From: Mycobacterium sp. Z3061
GTDB taxonomy: Bacteria > Actinomycetota > Actinomycetes > Mycobacteriales > Mycobacteriaceae
DNA length: 64,000 bases
Assembly: GCF_031583025.1 (NCBI RefSeq)
Contig: NZ_CP134062.1
Coordinates: 6,545,234-6,609,233 of the forward strand
Direction: 5' to 3'
Shown here: one piece after another, positions 8,694 through 24,200 of the stretch
Numbering within the stretch: the stretch's first letter is position 1
Layout: each line of letters starts with the position of its first letter
Program-made: the position numbers and the translations under genes
The notes under the pieces: generated by a model
What the model saw: only the letters and a program-made list of their open reading frames with translations
Database searches by the model: none
What the model was told of the DNA's origin: nothing

Positions 8694-9092
8694 TTACGGG
8701 TGGTCTCCGATTCGGCAATTGGTGAGATTGGCGTCGCAGTAAAGGCCGACCGGTGGCGGCGGCTTCGGTGGCGGGTTGTCCCCGTCCCAAATCATGTTGG
8801 ATACATTGCCCATTCCGCTGTAGAGGTAGTAGTAGGTGTGACACACGCTCATGTCCCAGCCACGGAACGGGTCGGTGATGTGATTACCGGTCGCCGGTAG
8901 CGGATCACCCGGGCACCAATGCTTCGGCGGACCCCAACCATTGTCATCGGTGGCGAATGGGCCGGGGTATTGCGGAACGGGACCTGGGTGGGCCTGGGCA
9001 ATACCTGCGGCCATACCCAAGCCGGATACCGCAAGGCCACCCGACAGCAATGCCCCGCCGATGATTCTCTTCAATGTTTGAGGAGTGCTCAT
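8694..9092 (-). CDS. Small secreted protein, WCPGD family
   Basis: A 132-residue protein starting at ATG 9092 with AAAGGA upstream. A signal peptide (GGALLSGGLAVSGLGMAAGI, cleavage near AQA) leads to a mature domain with WCPGDPLPATGNHITDP, WDMSVCHTYYYL and GNVSNMIWDGDNPPP, and a Cys-containing tail. The paired Cys residues suggest disulfides outside the membrane. It is paralogous to the protein at 40706-41089, which shares WCPGD, ATGN, VCH, GNV and WDG at matching positions. The function is unknown; the family appears in many mycobacteria. Confidence 0.75.
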   Translation of the reverse strand: MSTPQTLKRIIGGALLSGGLAVSGLGMAAGIAQAHPGPVPQYPGPFATDDNGWGPPKHWCPGDPLPATGNHITDPFRGWDMSVCHTYYYLYSGMGNVSNMIWDGDNPPPKPPPPVGLYCDANLTNCRIGDHP

Positions 9093-9212
9093 GGATGGTT
9101 CCTTTCTCTGTCGGGCTGAGATTAGCCCCGGTGGTTTGCGGAATTCTTGCGTTTGACGAATTGGGGAAGAGCGTCAGCCTCCTTTTACTCGCGCCGGTCG
9201 ATGAGAATTGCT

Positions 9213-12200
9213 TCAGCCATTGAGACCTGGTTGGCCGGGGTCGCCGAAATCGGAAGGACTTCCGCCCGCGCCCGTTCCACCTTTCCCGCCGGCCCCGCCG
9301 CCGCCGCCCAAGCCACCGATGACTCCCGTGCCGCCGTTGCCGCCATTTCCACCGTTGCCGCCAAATCCGCCTTGCTTGCCGTTGCCGCCCAGGCCACCGA
9401 CACCGCCGGTACCACCGCCACCTCCGGTGCCCCCCGCGGTGGCGGTACCACCGTCACCACCTCGACCGCCGAGTCCGCCACCGCCACCGGAGGTGAAGAT
9501 CGTGTCACCGTTCCCGCCGATGCCACCGGTGCCACCGGTGCCACCGACACCGCCGACGCCCCATTCTGTTCCGCCACCGGTACCGCCAGCTCCACCGGCG
9601 CCAGCGGTTCCGCCGTTGATGAAGATCGCTCCACTGCCGCCGTTGCCGCCGGTGCCGCCCTTACCTCCGGCGCCGCCGACTCCGTTGCCGAATGCGAAGC
9701 CACCGTCGCCGCCTCGGCCGCCGACAGCGCCGGTCTGGCCACCCGCTGTCGTCGGATGACCCGCGTTGCCTCCGGCTCCTCCCACGCCGCCGTTGCCGTA
9801 GGTGCCGGTGGCGCCGTTGGACCCGCCATCGGTGCCGGCACCGCCTTGCCCCGCCACGCCACCGAAACCTCCCCGGCCGCCGTTTCCGCCATTCTGAGGG
9901 TTAATTCCGTCGCTGCCTGTAGCACCCGCACCTCCGGCACCACCGGTGCCACTGGCGCCGCCCTTGCCGCCATTACCACCGTTGACACCGTTGACGCCGG
10001 CACCGCCGGCACCACCATTTCCGCCGGCACCACCTTGTTTGCCATCGCCTCCGTTAGTTCCAGGAGACACCGCGTTGGTACCCGCAAGACCTACACTGCC
10101 GGTACCACCATCGCCTCCGTTGCCGCCGTGGCCTCCGTTGCCCGCAGCGCTAGCGCCATTGCCACCGGCGAATCCCGCAGCACCGCCAGTGCCGCCGCCT
10201 CCGCCGTAATTATTGAATTGAGTGAGCCCAAGGACGGCGTCTCCACCGCGACCGCCCACTCCGCCGTTGCCGCCATCGCCATTACGGCCGCCGATCCCAC
10301 CGCCGTCGCCGCCGGTCCCACCGGCACCGCCAAAGCCACCGGTGCCACCGTTGCCGTTGCCGAAACCGCCTAGGCTGCCGTTGGAGCCGCCTCCACCGAT
10401 ACCTCCGGTTCCGCCTTTGCCACCGTTTCCACTGCTGCCAGTCGCGTCCGTAGCTTGGCCCCCGGCACCACCGGAGCCTCCGCGTCCGCCAGCGGAGCCG
10501 TTTGCACCGCTCCCATCGATACCGGCGCCACCGCCGCCACCAGTGCCACCGTCACCGCCGGCGCCGCCGTTACCCGCCGCTCCCACCCCGGTGCCCGCGG
10601 ATCCGCCGGTTCCGCCCGCTCCACCGACACCTCCCGCACCGGGCGTGCCGGCACTTGACCCGCCACTGCCGCCCTGACCGCCGGCACCGCCAGCGCCGCC
10701 GTCACCATTGACTCCGCCTAGACCACCGGAATTTCCACCGGTTCCACCGGCGCCACCCTTGCCACCGGTAGCACCGGTCTCACCGGTGTTGAATCCGGAG
10801 TCGATGCCATAGCCGCCAGTCCCCCCCGCACCGGCGTTGCCGCCGCTGCCGCCCAAGCCTGCGGCCCCGGCGCCGCTACCGGCGGCCCCGCCGGCACCGC
10901 CATCGCCGCCGACGCCGCCAGCGCCCGGAGTAACCCCGGCCGCCCCGCCGGTTCCGCCGGTTCCGCCGGTACCACCGTTGCCACCGGAACCGTTGATCCC
11001 GCCGAACCCGGCGCTACCGCCAACGCCGCCGGCCCCGCCCTTACCTCCGGCAAAACCGGTCGCTTGCGCCACGACGCCGTCGCCTCCGGCAGCGCCGGCG
11101 CCACCGTTGCCGCCGCGTCCACCGGTCCCGGCGTTGCCCACGCTTCCGCCGGTTCCGCCGGTGCCCGCGGCGCCCCCGGCACCGGCATTACCGCCGGCAC
11201 CGCCCGCGCCGCCCTTTCCACCGTCTACGAATTGACCGACGCCGCTGCCGCCGTTGCCGCCATTGCCACCAATGCCGCCGTTGCCGCCGGTGCCGCCACT
11301 GCCGTTGGTGCCGCCGGTACCGGCACCGGCGTTGCCACCGGCACCACCGGCACCGCCCTGGCCACCCGCGGCACCCGCATCGCCGATGACTCCGGCCCCG
11401 GACCCGGCCGCCCCGAAACCACCCGCACCGCCGACACCACCAGTGCCACCAGTGCCGCCGTCACCGGACTTGCCGGCCGCACCGGTCACCGAACCGGCGC
11501 CACCAGCGCCCGCTGCACCGCCCTGGCCACCGGCGCCACCGTCGCCACCCTGACCGCCATAGAGACCCTGATTGGCACTGTTGTCGATCCCGGCAGCGCC
11601 CGCACCGCCCTGACCACCTACACCGCCCGTGCCACCAGTACCTCCGGCGCCCTGTACCCCGCCAGCACCGGCACCGGCAGCGCCACCCACACCGCCAGTG
11701 CCACCAGCCCCGCCAGCGGCACCCGCATCGCCGATGACTCCGGCCCCGGACCCGGCCGCCCCGAAGCCACCCGCACCGCCGAAACCACCGGTGCCGCCGG
11801 TGCCACCCGAGCCGGACTTACCAGCCGCGCCGGTCACCGACCCGGCGCCACCAGCTCCGGCATCACCGCCGACACCGCCGGCACCACCGGTGCCGCCGAC
11901 CCCACCGGCCACCCCGGCCAACCCACTGTTATCCCGCCCGGCGCCCCCGAACCCGCCGGTGCCACCGACACCACCATCACCACCAGCCCCGCCGGCGCCC
12001 TGCACCCCACCGGTCCCGGCACCCGCAGCGCCACCCACACCACCGGTGCCACCCGCCCCGCCCGCGGCACCAGCAAACCCGGACCCGCCCTCAGGGGCCC
12101 CACCAATACCGAAGCCACCGCCACCGCCGACACCACCGGTGCCACCAGTGCCACCGGAGCCCGACTTACCCGCGGCCCCCACGGTCGAGCCGGCGCCACC

Positions 12201-15200
12201 GACCCCGGCGTTACCGCCGACCCCACCAGTGCCGCCGGTGCCGCCGACCCCACCAGCAGCGCCTTGCACCGCGCTATCGACGCCGGCCCCACCGGTGCCG
12301 CCCTTACCGCCCACACCGCCATCACCACCGAGGCCGCCAGCGCCCTGGATCCCGCCGGTCCCGGCACCGGCAGCGCCGCCGGCACCACCAAAGCCGCCCT
12401 GGCCACCCGCGGCGCCCTCACCACCGGTGCCGCCGCCGGCCACACCCGCGGCCCCGAAGCCACCGGTCCCGCCGACACCACCGGTGCCACCGACACCGCC
12501 GTCACCGGACTTGCCGGCCGCACCCACCGTCGACCCGGCGCCACCAGCACCCGCGGCGCCACCGACACCGCCAGCACCACCGTCACCACCCTGACCGCCG
12601 TAAAGACCCTGGTAGGCGCTGTTATCGATGCCGGCAGCGCCCGCGCCTCCCGTACCGCCCGTACCACCTGTGCCACCGATACCGCCGGCGCCCTGGACCC
12701 CGCCGGTCCCGGCACCGGCAGCGCCACCGGCACCACCAGCACCGCCCTGACCACCCGCGGCACCCACCTCACCGGTGCCTCCGGCCCCGGACCCGGCCGC
12801 CCCGAAACCACCCGCACCACCGAAACCACCATGACCGCCGGTGCCACCATCACCGGACTTGCCCGCCGCACCGGTCACCGACCCGGCGCCACCAGCCCCG
12901 GCGTCACCACCGACACCACCGGCACCACCGGTGCCACCGACCCCACCGGCCACCCCGGCCAACCCACTGTTATCCCGCCCGGCGCCCCCGACACCACCGG
13001 TGCCACCCACACCACCATCACCACCGACACCGCCGGCGCCCTGCACCCCACCGGTCCCGCCACCCGCGGCGCCACCCACACCACCGGTGCCACCCGCCCC
13101 ACCCGCGGCACCAGCAAACCCGGACCCGCCCTCAGGGGCCCCACCAATACCGAAGCCACCCGTACCGCCGACACCACCGGTGCCACCGACACCACCGTCA
13201 CCGGACTTGCCGGCCGCACCCACGGTCGAGCCGGCGCCACCAGCACCCGCGGCGCCACCGACACCGCCGGCACCACCGTCACCACCCTGACCGCCGTAAA
13301 GACCCTGATAGGCGCTGTTATCGAGCCCGGCCGCACCCGCACCGCCGTGACCACCCACACCACCGCCGCCCCCGGCACCACCAGCACCCTGGACCCCGCC
13401 GGTCCCGGCACCGGCAGCGCCACCGGCACCACCAGCACCGCCCTGGCCACCGGCGGCACCGACCTCACCAGTGGCCCCCGGGGTGGCCCCGACCGCACCG
13501 AAACCACCGCCACCACCCACACCACCAGCGCCACCATCGCCACCGGAGCCCGACTGACCGGCCGCACCGGTCACCGACCCGGCGCCACCGGCACCGGCGT
13601 CACCACCCTGGCCACCCACACCACCGGCCCCGCCGACACCACCGGCCACCCCGGCCAACCCACTGTTATCCGCCCCGGCGCTACCGGCGCCACCGTGACC
13701 ACCCACACCACCGGTGCCACCGACACCACCAGCGCCCTGGACCCCGCCGGTCCCGGCACCCGCAGCGCCACCGACACCACCGGTGCCACCGGCCCCGCCC
13801 GCGGCACCCGCATCACCGATGACTCCGGCCCCGGACCCGGCCGCCCCGAAACCACCCGCACCACCGAAACCACCATGACCGCCGGTGCCGCCGTCACCGG
13901 ACTTGCCCGCCGCACCGCTCACCGACCCGGCGCCACCAGCACCGGCGTCACCACCGACACCGCCGGCACCACCGGTGCCGCCGACCCCACCAGCGACCCC
14001 GGCCAACCCACTGTTATCCCGCCCGGCGCCCCCGAAGCCGCCGGTGCCACCGACACCACCATCACCACCAGCCCCGCCGGCGCCCTGCACCCCACCGGTC
14101 CCGGCACCCGCGGCGCCACCCACACCACCGGTGCCACCCGCCCCGCCCGCGGCACCAGCAAACCCGGACCCGCCCTCAGGGGCCCCACCAATACCGAAGC
14201 CACCGGCACCGCCGACACCACCCCCACCACCAGCGCCACCGGAACCCGACTTGCCCGCCGCACCGGTCACCGAGCCGGCGCCGCCGACCCCGGCGTTGCC
14301 GCCGACCCCACCAGTGCCGCCGGTGCCGCCGACCCCACCCGCAGCGGCTTGCACCGCACTGTTATCGACGCCGGCGCCGCCGGTGCCGCCCTTACCGCCG
14401 ACACCGCCATCACCACCGAGGCCACCAGCGCCCTGGATCCCACCGGTCCCGGCACCGGCAGCGCCACCGGCACCACCAAAGCCGCCCTGGCCACCCGCAG
14501 CGCCCTCACCACCGATCCCGCCGCCAGCCGCCCCGGCCGCGCCGAAGCCACCCGTACCGCCGACACCACCAGTGCCACCGACACCGCCATCACCGGACTT
14601 GCCGGCCGCACCCACGGTCGAGCCGGCGCCACCAGCACCCGCGGCGCCACCGACACCGCCGGCACCACCGTCACCACCCTGACCGCCGTAAAGACCCTGA
14701 TAGGCGCTGTTATCGAGCCCGGCCGCACCCGCACCGCCGTGACCACCCACACCACCGCCGCCCCCGGCACCACCAGCACCCTGGACCCCGCCGGTCCCGG
14801 CACCGGCAGCGCCACCGGCACCACCAGCACCGCCCTGGCCACCGGCGGCACCGACCTCACCAGTGGCCCCCGGGGTGGCCCCGACCGCACCGAAACCACC
14901 GCCACCACCCACACCACCAGCGCCACCATCGCCACCGGAGCCCGACTGACCGGCCGCACCGGTCACCGACCCGGCGCCACCGGCACCGGCGTCACCACCC
15001 TGGCCACCCACACCACCGGCCCCGCCGACACCACCGGCCACCCCGGCCAACCCACTGTTATCCGCCCCGGCGCTACCGGCGCCACCGTGACCACCCACAC
15101 CACCGGTGCCACCGACACCACCAGCGCCCTGGACCCCGCCGGTCCCGGCACCCGCAGCGCCACCGACACCACCGGTGCCACCGGCCCCGCCCGCGGCACC

Positions 15201-18200
15201 CGCATCACCGATGACTCCGGCCCCGGACCCGGCCGCCCCGAAACCACCCGCACCACCGAAACCACCATGACCGCCGGTGCCGCCGTCACCGGACTTGCCC
15301 GCCGCACCGCTCACCGAGCCGGCGCCACCAGCACCGGCGTCACCACCGACACCGCCGGCACCACCGGTGCCGCCGACCCCACCAGCCACCCCGGCCAACC
15401 CACTGTTATCCCGCCCGGCGCCCCCGACACCGCCGGTGCCACCCACACCACCATCACCACCAGCCCCGCCGGCGCCCTGCACCCCACCGGTCCCGGCACC
15501 CGCGGCGCCACCCACACCACCGGTGCCACCCGCCCCGCCCGCGGCACCAGCAAACCCGGACCCGCCCTCAGGGGCCCCACCAATACCGAAGCCACCGGCA
15601 CCGCCGACACCACCCCCACCACCAGCGCCACCGGAACCCGACTTGCCCGCCGCACCGGTCACCGACCCGGCGCCACCAGCACCGGCGTCGCCACCGACAC
15701 CACCGGCACCACCGGTGCCGCCGACCCCACCGGCCACCCCGGCCAACCCACTGTTATCCCGCCCGGCGCCCCCGAAGCCACCGGTGCCACCCACACCACC
15801 ATCACCACCGACACCGCCGGCGCCCTGCACCCCACCGGTCCCGGCACCCGCAGCGCCACCCACACCACCGGTGCCACCCGCCCCGCCCGCGGCACCAGCA
15901 AACCCGGACCCGCCCTCAGGGGCCCCACCAATACCGAAGCCACCGCCACCGCCGACACCACCAGTGCCACCGACACCGCCATCACCGGACTTGCCGGCCG
16001 CACCCACGGTCGAGCCGGCGCCGCCGACCCCGGCGTTACCGCCGACACCACCCGCGCCGCCGGTGCCGCCGACCCCACCCGCAGCGGCTTGCACCGCACT
16101 GTTATCGACACCGGCGCCGCCGGTGCCGCCCTTACCGCCGACACCGCCATCACCACCGAGGCCACCAGCGCCCTGGACCCCACCGGTCCCGGCACCGGCA
16201 GCGCCACCGGCACCACCAAAGCCGCCCTGGCCACCCGCAGCGCCCTCACCACCGATCCCGCCGCCAGCCGCCCCGGCCGCGCCGAAGCCACCCGTACCGC
16301 CGACACCACCAGTGCCACCGACACCACCGTCACCGGACTTGCCGGCCGCACCCACGGTCGAGCCGGCGCCACCAGCACCCGCGGCGCCACCGACACCGCC
16401 GGCACCACCGTCACCACCCTGACCGCCGTAAAGACCCTGATAGGCGCTGTTATCGAGCCCGGCCGCACCCGCACCGCCGTGACCACCCACACCACCGCCG
16501 CCCCCGGCACCACCAGCACCCTGGACCCCGCCGGTCCCGGCACCGGCAGCGCCACCGGCACCACCAGCACCGCCCTGGCCACCGGCGGCACCGACCTCAC
16601 CAGTGGCCCCCGGGGTGGCCCCGACCGCACCGAAACCACCGCCACCACCCACACCACCAGCGCCACCATCGCCACCGGAGCCCGACTGACCGGCCGCACC
16701 GGTCACCGACCCGGCGCCACCGGCACCGGCGTCACCACCCTGGCCACCCACACCACCGGCCCCGCCGACACCACCGGCCACCCCGGCCAACCCACTGTTA
16801 TCCGCCCCGGCGCTACCGGCGCCACCGTGACCACCCACACCACCGGTGCCACCGACACCACCAGCGCCCTGGACCCCGCCGGTCCCGGCACCCGCAGCGC
16901 CACCGACACCACCGGTGCCACCGGCCCCGCCCGCGGCACCCGCATCACCGATGACTCCGGCCCCGGACCCGGCCGCCCCGAAACCACCCGCACCACCGAA
17001 ACCACCATGACCGCCGGTGCCGCCGTCACCGGACTTGCCCGCCGCACCGCTCACCGAGCCGGCGCCACCAGCACCGGCGTCACCACCGACACCGCCGGCA
17101 CCACCGGTGCCGCCGACCCCACCGGCCACCCCGGCCAACCCACTGTTATCCCGCCCGGCGCCCCCGAAGCCACCGGTGCCACCGACACCACCATCACCAC
17201 CAGCCCCGCCGGCGCCCTGCACCCCACCGGTCCCGGCACCCGCGGCGCCACCCACACCACCGGTGCCACCCGCCCCGCCCGCGGCACCAGCAAACCCGGA
17301 CCCGCCCTCAGGGGCCCCACCAATACCGAAGCCACCGCCACCGCCGACACCACCAGTGCCACCGACACCGCCATCACCGGACTTGCCGGCCGCACCCACG
17401 GTCGAGCCGGCGCCACCAGCACCCGCGGCGCCACCGACACCGCCGGCACCACCGTCACCACCCTGACCGCCGTAAAGACCCTGATAGGCGCTGTTATCGA
17501 GCCCGGCCGCACCCGCACCGCCGTGACCACCCACACCACCGCCGCCCCCGGCACCACCAGCACCCTGGACCCCGCCGGTCCCGGCACCGGCAGCGCCACC
17601 GGCACCACCAGCACCGCCCTGGCCACCCGCGGCACCCACCTCACCGGTGGCCTCCGGCCTGGACCCGACCGCCCCGAAACCACCCGCACCACCGACACCA
17701 CCATGACCGCCGGTGCCGCCGTCACCGGACTTGCCCGCCGCACCGCTCACCGACCCGGCGCCACCAGCACCGGCGTCGCCACCGACACCGCCGGCACCAC
17801 CGGTGCCGCCGACCCCACCGGCGACCCCGGCCAACCCACTGTTATCCCGCCCGGCGCCCCCGACACCGCCGGTGCCACCGACACCACCATCACCACCAGC
17901 CCCGCCGGCGCCCTGCACCCCACCGGTCCCGGCACCCGCAGCGCCACCCACACCACCGGTGCCACCCGCCCCGCCCGCGGCACCAGCAAACCCGGACCCG
18001 CCCTCAGGGGCCCCACCAATACCGAAGCCACCCGTACCGCCGACACCACCGGTGCCACCGACACCACCGTCACCGGACTTGCCGGCCGCACCCACGGTCG
18101 AGCCGGCGCCACCAGCACCCGCGGCGCCACCGACACCGCCGGCACCACCGTCACCACCCTGACCGCCGTAAAGACCCTGATAGGCGCTGTTATCGAGCCC

Positions 18201-21200
18201 GGCCGCACCCGCACCGCCGTGACCACCCACACCACCGCCGCCCCCGGCACCACCAGCACCCTGGACCCCGCCGGTCCCGGCACCGGCAGCGCCACCGGCA
18301 CCACCAGCACCGCCCTGGCCACCGGCGGCACCGACCTCACCAGTGGCCCCCGGGGTGGCCCCGACCGCACCGAAACCACCGCCACCACCCACACCACCAG
18401 CGCCACCATCGCCACCGGAGCCCGACTGACCGGCCGCACCGGTCACCGACCCGGCGCCACCGGCACCGGCGTCACCACCCTGGCCACCCACACCACCGGC
18501 CCCGCCGACACCACCGGCCACCCCGGCCAACCCACTGTTATCCGCCCCGGCGCTACCGGCGCCACCGTGACCACCCACACCACCGGTGCCACCGACACCA
18601 CCAGCGCCCTGGACCCCGCCGGTCCCGGCACCCGCAGCGCCACCGACACCACCGGTGCCACCGGCCCCGCCCGCGGCACCCGCATCACCGATGACTCCGG
18701 CCCCGGACCCGGCCGCCCCGAAACCACCCGCACCACCGAAACCACCATGACCGCCGGTGCCGCCGTCACCGGACTTGCCCGCCGCACCGCTCACCGACCC
18801 GGCGCCACCAGCACCGGCGTCGCCACCGACACCGCCGGCACCACCGGTGCCGCCGACCCCACCGGCCACCCCGGCCAACCCACTGTTATCCCGCCCGGCG
18901 CCCCCGAACCCGCCGGTGCCACCGACACCACCGTCACCACCAGCCCCGCCGGCGCCCTGCACCCCACCGGTCCCGGCACCCGCAGCGCCACCCACACCAC
19001 CGGTGCCACCCGCCCCGCCCGCGGCACCAGCAAACCCGGACCCGCCCTCAGGGGCCCCACCGATACCGAAGCCACCGGCACCGCCGACACCACCCCCACC
19101 ACCAGCGCCACCGGAACCCGACTTGCCCGCCGCACCGGTCACCGAGCCGGCGCCGCCGACCCCGGCGTTGCCGCCGACCCCACCAGTGCCGCCGGTGCCG
19201 CCGACCCCACCCGCAGCGGCTTGCACCGCACTGTTATCGACACCGGCGCCGCCGGTGCCGCCCTTACCGCCGACACCGCCATCACCACCGAGGCCACCAG
19301 CGCCCTGGACCCCACCGGTCCCGGCACCGGCAGCGCCACCGGCACCACCAAAGCCGCCCTGGCCACCCGCAGCGCCCTCACCACCGATCCCGCCGCCAGC
19401 CGCCCCGGCCGCGCCGAAGCCACCCGTACCGCCGACACCACCAGTGCCACCGACACCACCGTCACCGGACTTGCCGGCCGCACCCACGGTCGAGCCGGCG
19501 CCACCAGCACCCGCGGCGCCACCGACACCGCCGGCACCACCGTCACCACCCTGACCGCCGTAAAGACCCTGATAGGCGCTGTTATCGAGCCCGGCCGCAC
19601 CCGCACCGCCGTGACCACCCACACCACCGCCGCCCCCGGCACCACCAGCACCCTGGACCCCGCCGGTCCCGGCACCGGCAGCGCCACCGGCACCACCAGC
19701 ACCGCCCTGGCCACCGGCGGCACCGACCTCACCAGTGGCCCCCGGGGTGGCCCCGACCGCACCGAAACCACCGCCACCACCCACACCACCAGCGCCACCA
19801 TCGCCACCGGAGCCCGACTGACCGGCCGCACCGGTCACCGACCCGGCGCCACCGGCACCGGCGTCACCACCCTGGCCACCCACACCACCGGCCCCGCCGA
19901 CACCACCGGCCACCCCGGCCAACCCACTGTTATCCGCCCCGGCGCTACCGGCGCCACCGTGACCACCCACACCACCGGTGCCACCGACACCACCAGCGCC
20001 CTGGACCCCGCCGGTCCCGGCACCCGCAGCGCCACCGACACCACCGGTGCCACCGGCCCCGCCCGCGGCACCCGCATCACCGATGACTCCGGCCCCGGAC
20101 CCGGCCGCCCCGAAACCACCCGCACCACCGAAACCACCATGACCGCCGGTGCCGCCGTCACCGGACTTGCCCGCCGCACCGCTCACCGACCCGGCGCCAC
20201 CAGCACCGGCGTCACCACCGACACCGCCGGCACCACCGGTGCCGCCGACCCCACCGGCCACCCCGGCCAACCCACTGTTATCCCGCCCGGCGCCCCCGAC
20301 ACCGCCGGTGCCACCGACACCACCATCACCACCAGCCCCGCCGGCGCCCTGCACCCCACCGGTCCCGGCACCCGCAGCGCCACCCACACCACCGGTGCCA
20401 CCCGCCCCGCCCGCGGCACCAGCAAACCCGGACCCGCCCTCAGGGGCCCCACCAATACCGAAGCCACCGGCACCGCCGACACCACCCCCACCACCAGCGC
20501 CACCGGAACCCGACTTGCCCGCCGCACCGGTCACCGAGCCGGCGCCACCAGCACCGGCGTCGCCACCGACACCACCGGCACCACCGGTGCCACCGACCCC
20601 ACCGGCCACCCCGGCCAACCCACTGTTATCCCGCCCGGCGCCCCCGAAGCCACCGGTGCCACCCACACCACCATCACCACCGACACCGCCGGCGCCCTGC
20701 ACCCCACCGGTCCCGGCACCCGCAGCGCCACCCACACCACCGGTGCCACCCGCCCCGCCCGCGGCACCAGCAAACCCGGACCCGCCCTCAGGGGCCCCAC
20801 CAATACCGAAGCCACCGGCACCGCCGACACCACCCCCACCACCAGCGCCACCGGAACCCGACTTGCCCGCCGCACCGGTCACCGAGCCGGCGCCGCCGAC
20901 CCCGGCGTTGCCGCCGACCCCACCAGTGCCGCCGGTGCCGCCGACCCCACCCGCAGCGGCTTGCACCGCACTGTTATCGACGCCGGCGCCGCCGGTGCCG
21001 CCCTTACCGCCGACACCGCCATCACCACCGAGGCCACCAGCGCCCTGGACCCCGCCGGTCCCGGCACCGGCAGCGCCACCGGCACCACCAAAGCCGCCCT
21101 GGCCACCCGCAGCGCCCTCACCACCGATCCCGCCGCCAGCCGCCCCGGCCGCGCCGAAGCCACCCGTACCGCCGACACCACCAGTGCCACCGACACCGCC

Positions 21201-24200
21201 ATCACCGGACTTGCCGGCCGCACCCACGGTCGAGCCGGCGCCACCAGCACCCGCGGCGCCACCGACACCGCCGGCACCACCGTCACCACCCTGACCGCCG
21301 TAAAGACCCTGATAGGCGCTGTTATCGAGCCCGGCCGCACCCGCACCGCCGTGACCACCCACACCACCGCCGCCCCCGGCACCACCAGCACCCTGGACCC
21401 CGCCGGTCCCGGCACCGGCAGCGCCACCGGCACCACCAGCACCGCCCTGGCCACCGGCGGCACCGACCTCACCAGTGGCCCCCGGGGTGGCCCCGACCGC
21501 ACCGAAACCACCGCCACCACCCACACCACCAGCGCCACCATCGCCACCGGAGCCCGACTGACCGGCCGCACCGGTCACCGACCCGGCGCCACCGGCACCG
21601 GCGTCACCACCCTGGCCACCCACACCACCGGCCCCGCCGACACCACCGGCCACCCCGGCCAACCCACTGTTATCCGCCCCGGCGCTACCGGCGCCACCGT
21701 GACCACCCACACCACCGGTGCCACCGACACCACCAGCGCCCTGGACCCCGCCGGTCCCGGCACCCGCAGCGCCACCGACACCACCGGTGCCACCGGCCCC
21801 GCCCGCGGCACCCGCATCACCGATGACTCCGGCCCCGGACCCGGCCGCCCCGAAACCACCCGCACCACCGAAACCACCATGACCGCCGGTGCCGCCGTCA
21901 CCGGACTTGCCCGCCGCACCGGTCACCGACCCGGCGCCACCAGCACCGGCGTCGCCACCGACACCACCGGCACCACCGGTGCCGCCGACCCCACCGGCCA
22001 CCCCGGCCAACCCACTGTTATCCCGCCCGGCGCCCCCGAAGCCACCGGTGCCACCCACACCACCATCACCACCGACACCGCCGGCGCCCTGCACCCCACC
22101 GGTCCCGGCACCCGCAGCGCCACCCACACCACCGGTGCCACCCGCCCCGCCCGCGGCACCAGCAAACCCGGACCCGCCCTCAGGGGCCCCACCAATACCG
22201 AAGCCACCGCCACCGCCGACACCACCAGTGCCACCGACACCGCCATCACCGGACTTGCCGGCCGCACCCACGGTCGAGCCGGCGCCGCCGACCCCGGCGT
22301 TACCGCCGACACCACCCGCGCCGCCGGTGCCGCCGACCCCACCCGCAGCGGCTTGCACCGCACTGTTATCGACACCGGCGCCGCCGGTGCCGCCCTTACC
22401 GCCGACACCGCCATCACCACCGAGGCCACCAGCGCCCTGGACCCCACCGGTCCCGGCACCGGCAGCGCCACCGGCACCACCAAAGCCGCCCTGGCCACCC
22501 GCAGCGCCCTCACCACCGATCCCGCCGCCAGCCGCCCCGGCCGCGCCGAAGCCACCCGTACCGCCGACACCACCAGTGCCACCGACACCACCGTCACCGG
22601 ACTTGCCGGCCGCACCCACGGTCGAGCCGGCGCCACCAGCACCCGCGGCGCCACCGACACCGCCGGCACCACCGTCACCACCCTGACCGCCGTAAAGACC
22701 CTGATAGGCGCTGTTATCGAGCCCGGCCGCACCCGCACCGCCGTGACCACCCACACCACCGCCGCCCCCGGCACCACCAGCACCCTGGACCCCGCCGGTC
22801 CCGGCACCGGCAGCGCCACCGGCACCACCAGCACCGCCCTGGCCACCGGCGGCACCGACCTCACCAGTGGCCCCCGGGGTGGCCCCGACCGCACCGAAAC
22901 CACCGCCACCACCCACACCACCAGCGCCACCATCGCCACCGGAGCCCGACTGACCGGCCGCACCGGTCACCGACCCGGCGCCACCGGCACCGGCGTCACC
23001 ACCCTGGCCACCCACACCACCGGCCCCGCCGACACCACCGGCCACCCCGGCCAACCCACTGTTATCCGCCCCGGCGCTACCGGCGCCACCGTGACCACCC
23101 ACACCACCGGTGCCACCGACACCACCAGCGCCCTGGACCCCGCCGGTCCCGGCACCCGCAGCGCCACCGACACCACCGGTGCCACCGGCCCCGCCCGCGG
23201 CACCCGCATCACCGATGACTCCGGCCCCGGACCCGGCCGCCCCGAAACCACCCGCACCACCGAAACCACCATGACCGCCGGTGCCGCCGTCACCGGACTT
23301 GCCCGCCGCACCGCTCACCGACCCGGCGCCACCAGCACCGGCGTCACCACCGACACCGCCGGCACCACCGGTGCCGCCGACCCCACCAGCGACCCCGGCC
23401 AACCCACTGTTATCCCGCCCGGCGCCCCCGACACCGCCGGTGCCACCCACACCACCATCACCACCAGCCCCGCCGGCGCCCTGCACCCCACCGGTCCCGC
23501 CACCCGCGGCGCCACCCACACCACCGGTGCCACCCGCCCCGCCCGCGGCACCAGCAAACCCGGACCCGCCCTCAGGGGCCCCACCAATACCGAAGCCACC
23601 GCCACCGCCGACACCACCAGTGCCACCGACACCGCCATCACCGGACTTGCCGGCCGCACCCACGGTCGAGCCGGCGCCGCCGACCCCGGCGTTGCCGCCG
23701 ACCCCACCAGTGCCGCCGGTGCCGCCGACCCCACCCGCAGCGGCTTGCACCGCACTGTTATCGACGCCGGCGCCGCCGGTGCCGCCCTTACCGCCGACAC
23801 CGCCATCACCACCGAGACCACCCGCACCCTGGACCCCGCCAGCACCGGCACCGGCAGCGCCACCGACACCACCGGTGCCACCCGCCCCGCCAGCGCCACC
23901 AGCAAATCCATCCCCACCCTCAGGGGTCCCACCAATGCCGAGACCACCCGCACCACCCACACCACCAGTGCCACCTGTGCCACCGGAGCCCGACTTACCC
24001 GCGGCACCCACCGTCGAGCCGGCACCACCGACCCCGGCGTTCCCGCCCACACCACCGCCACCACCGGTGCCGCCGACCCCACCCGCAGCGCCCTGCACCG
24101 CACTGTTATCGACACCGGCCCCACCGGTGCCGCCCTTACCGCCCACACCGCCATCACCACCGAGACCACCAGCGCCCTGAACCCCACCAGCACCGGCACC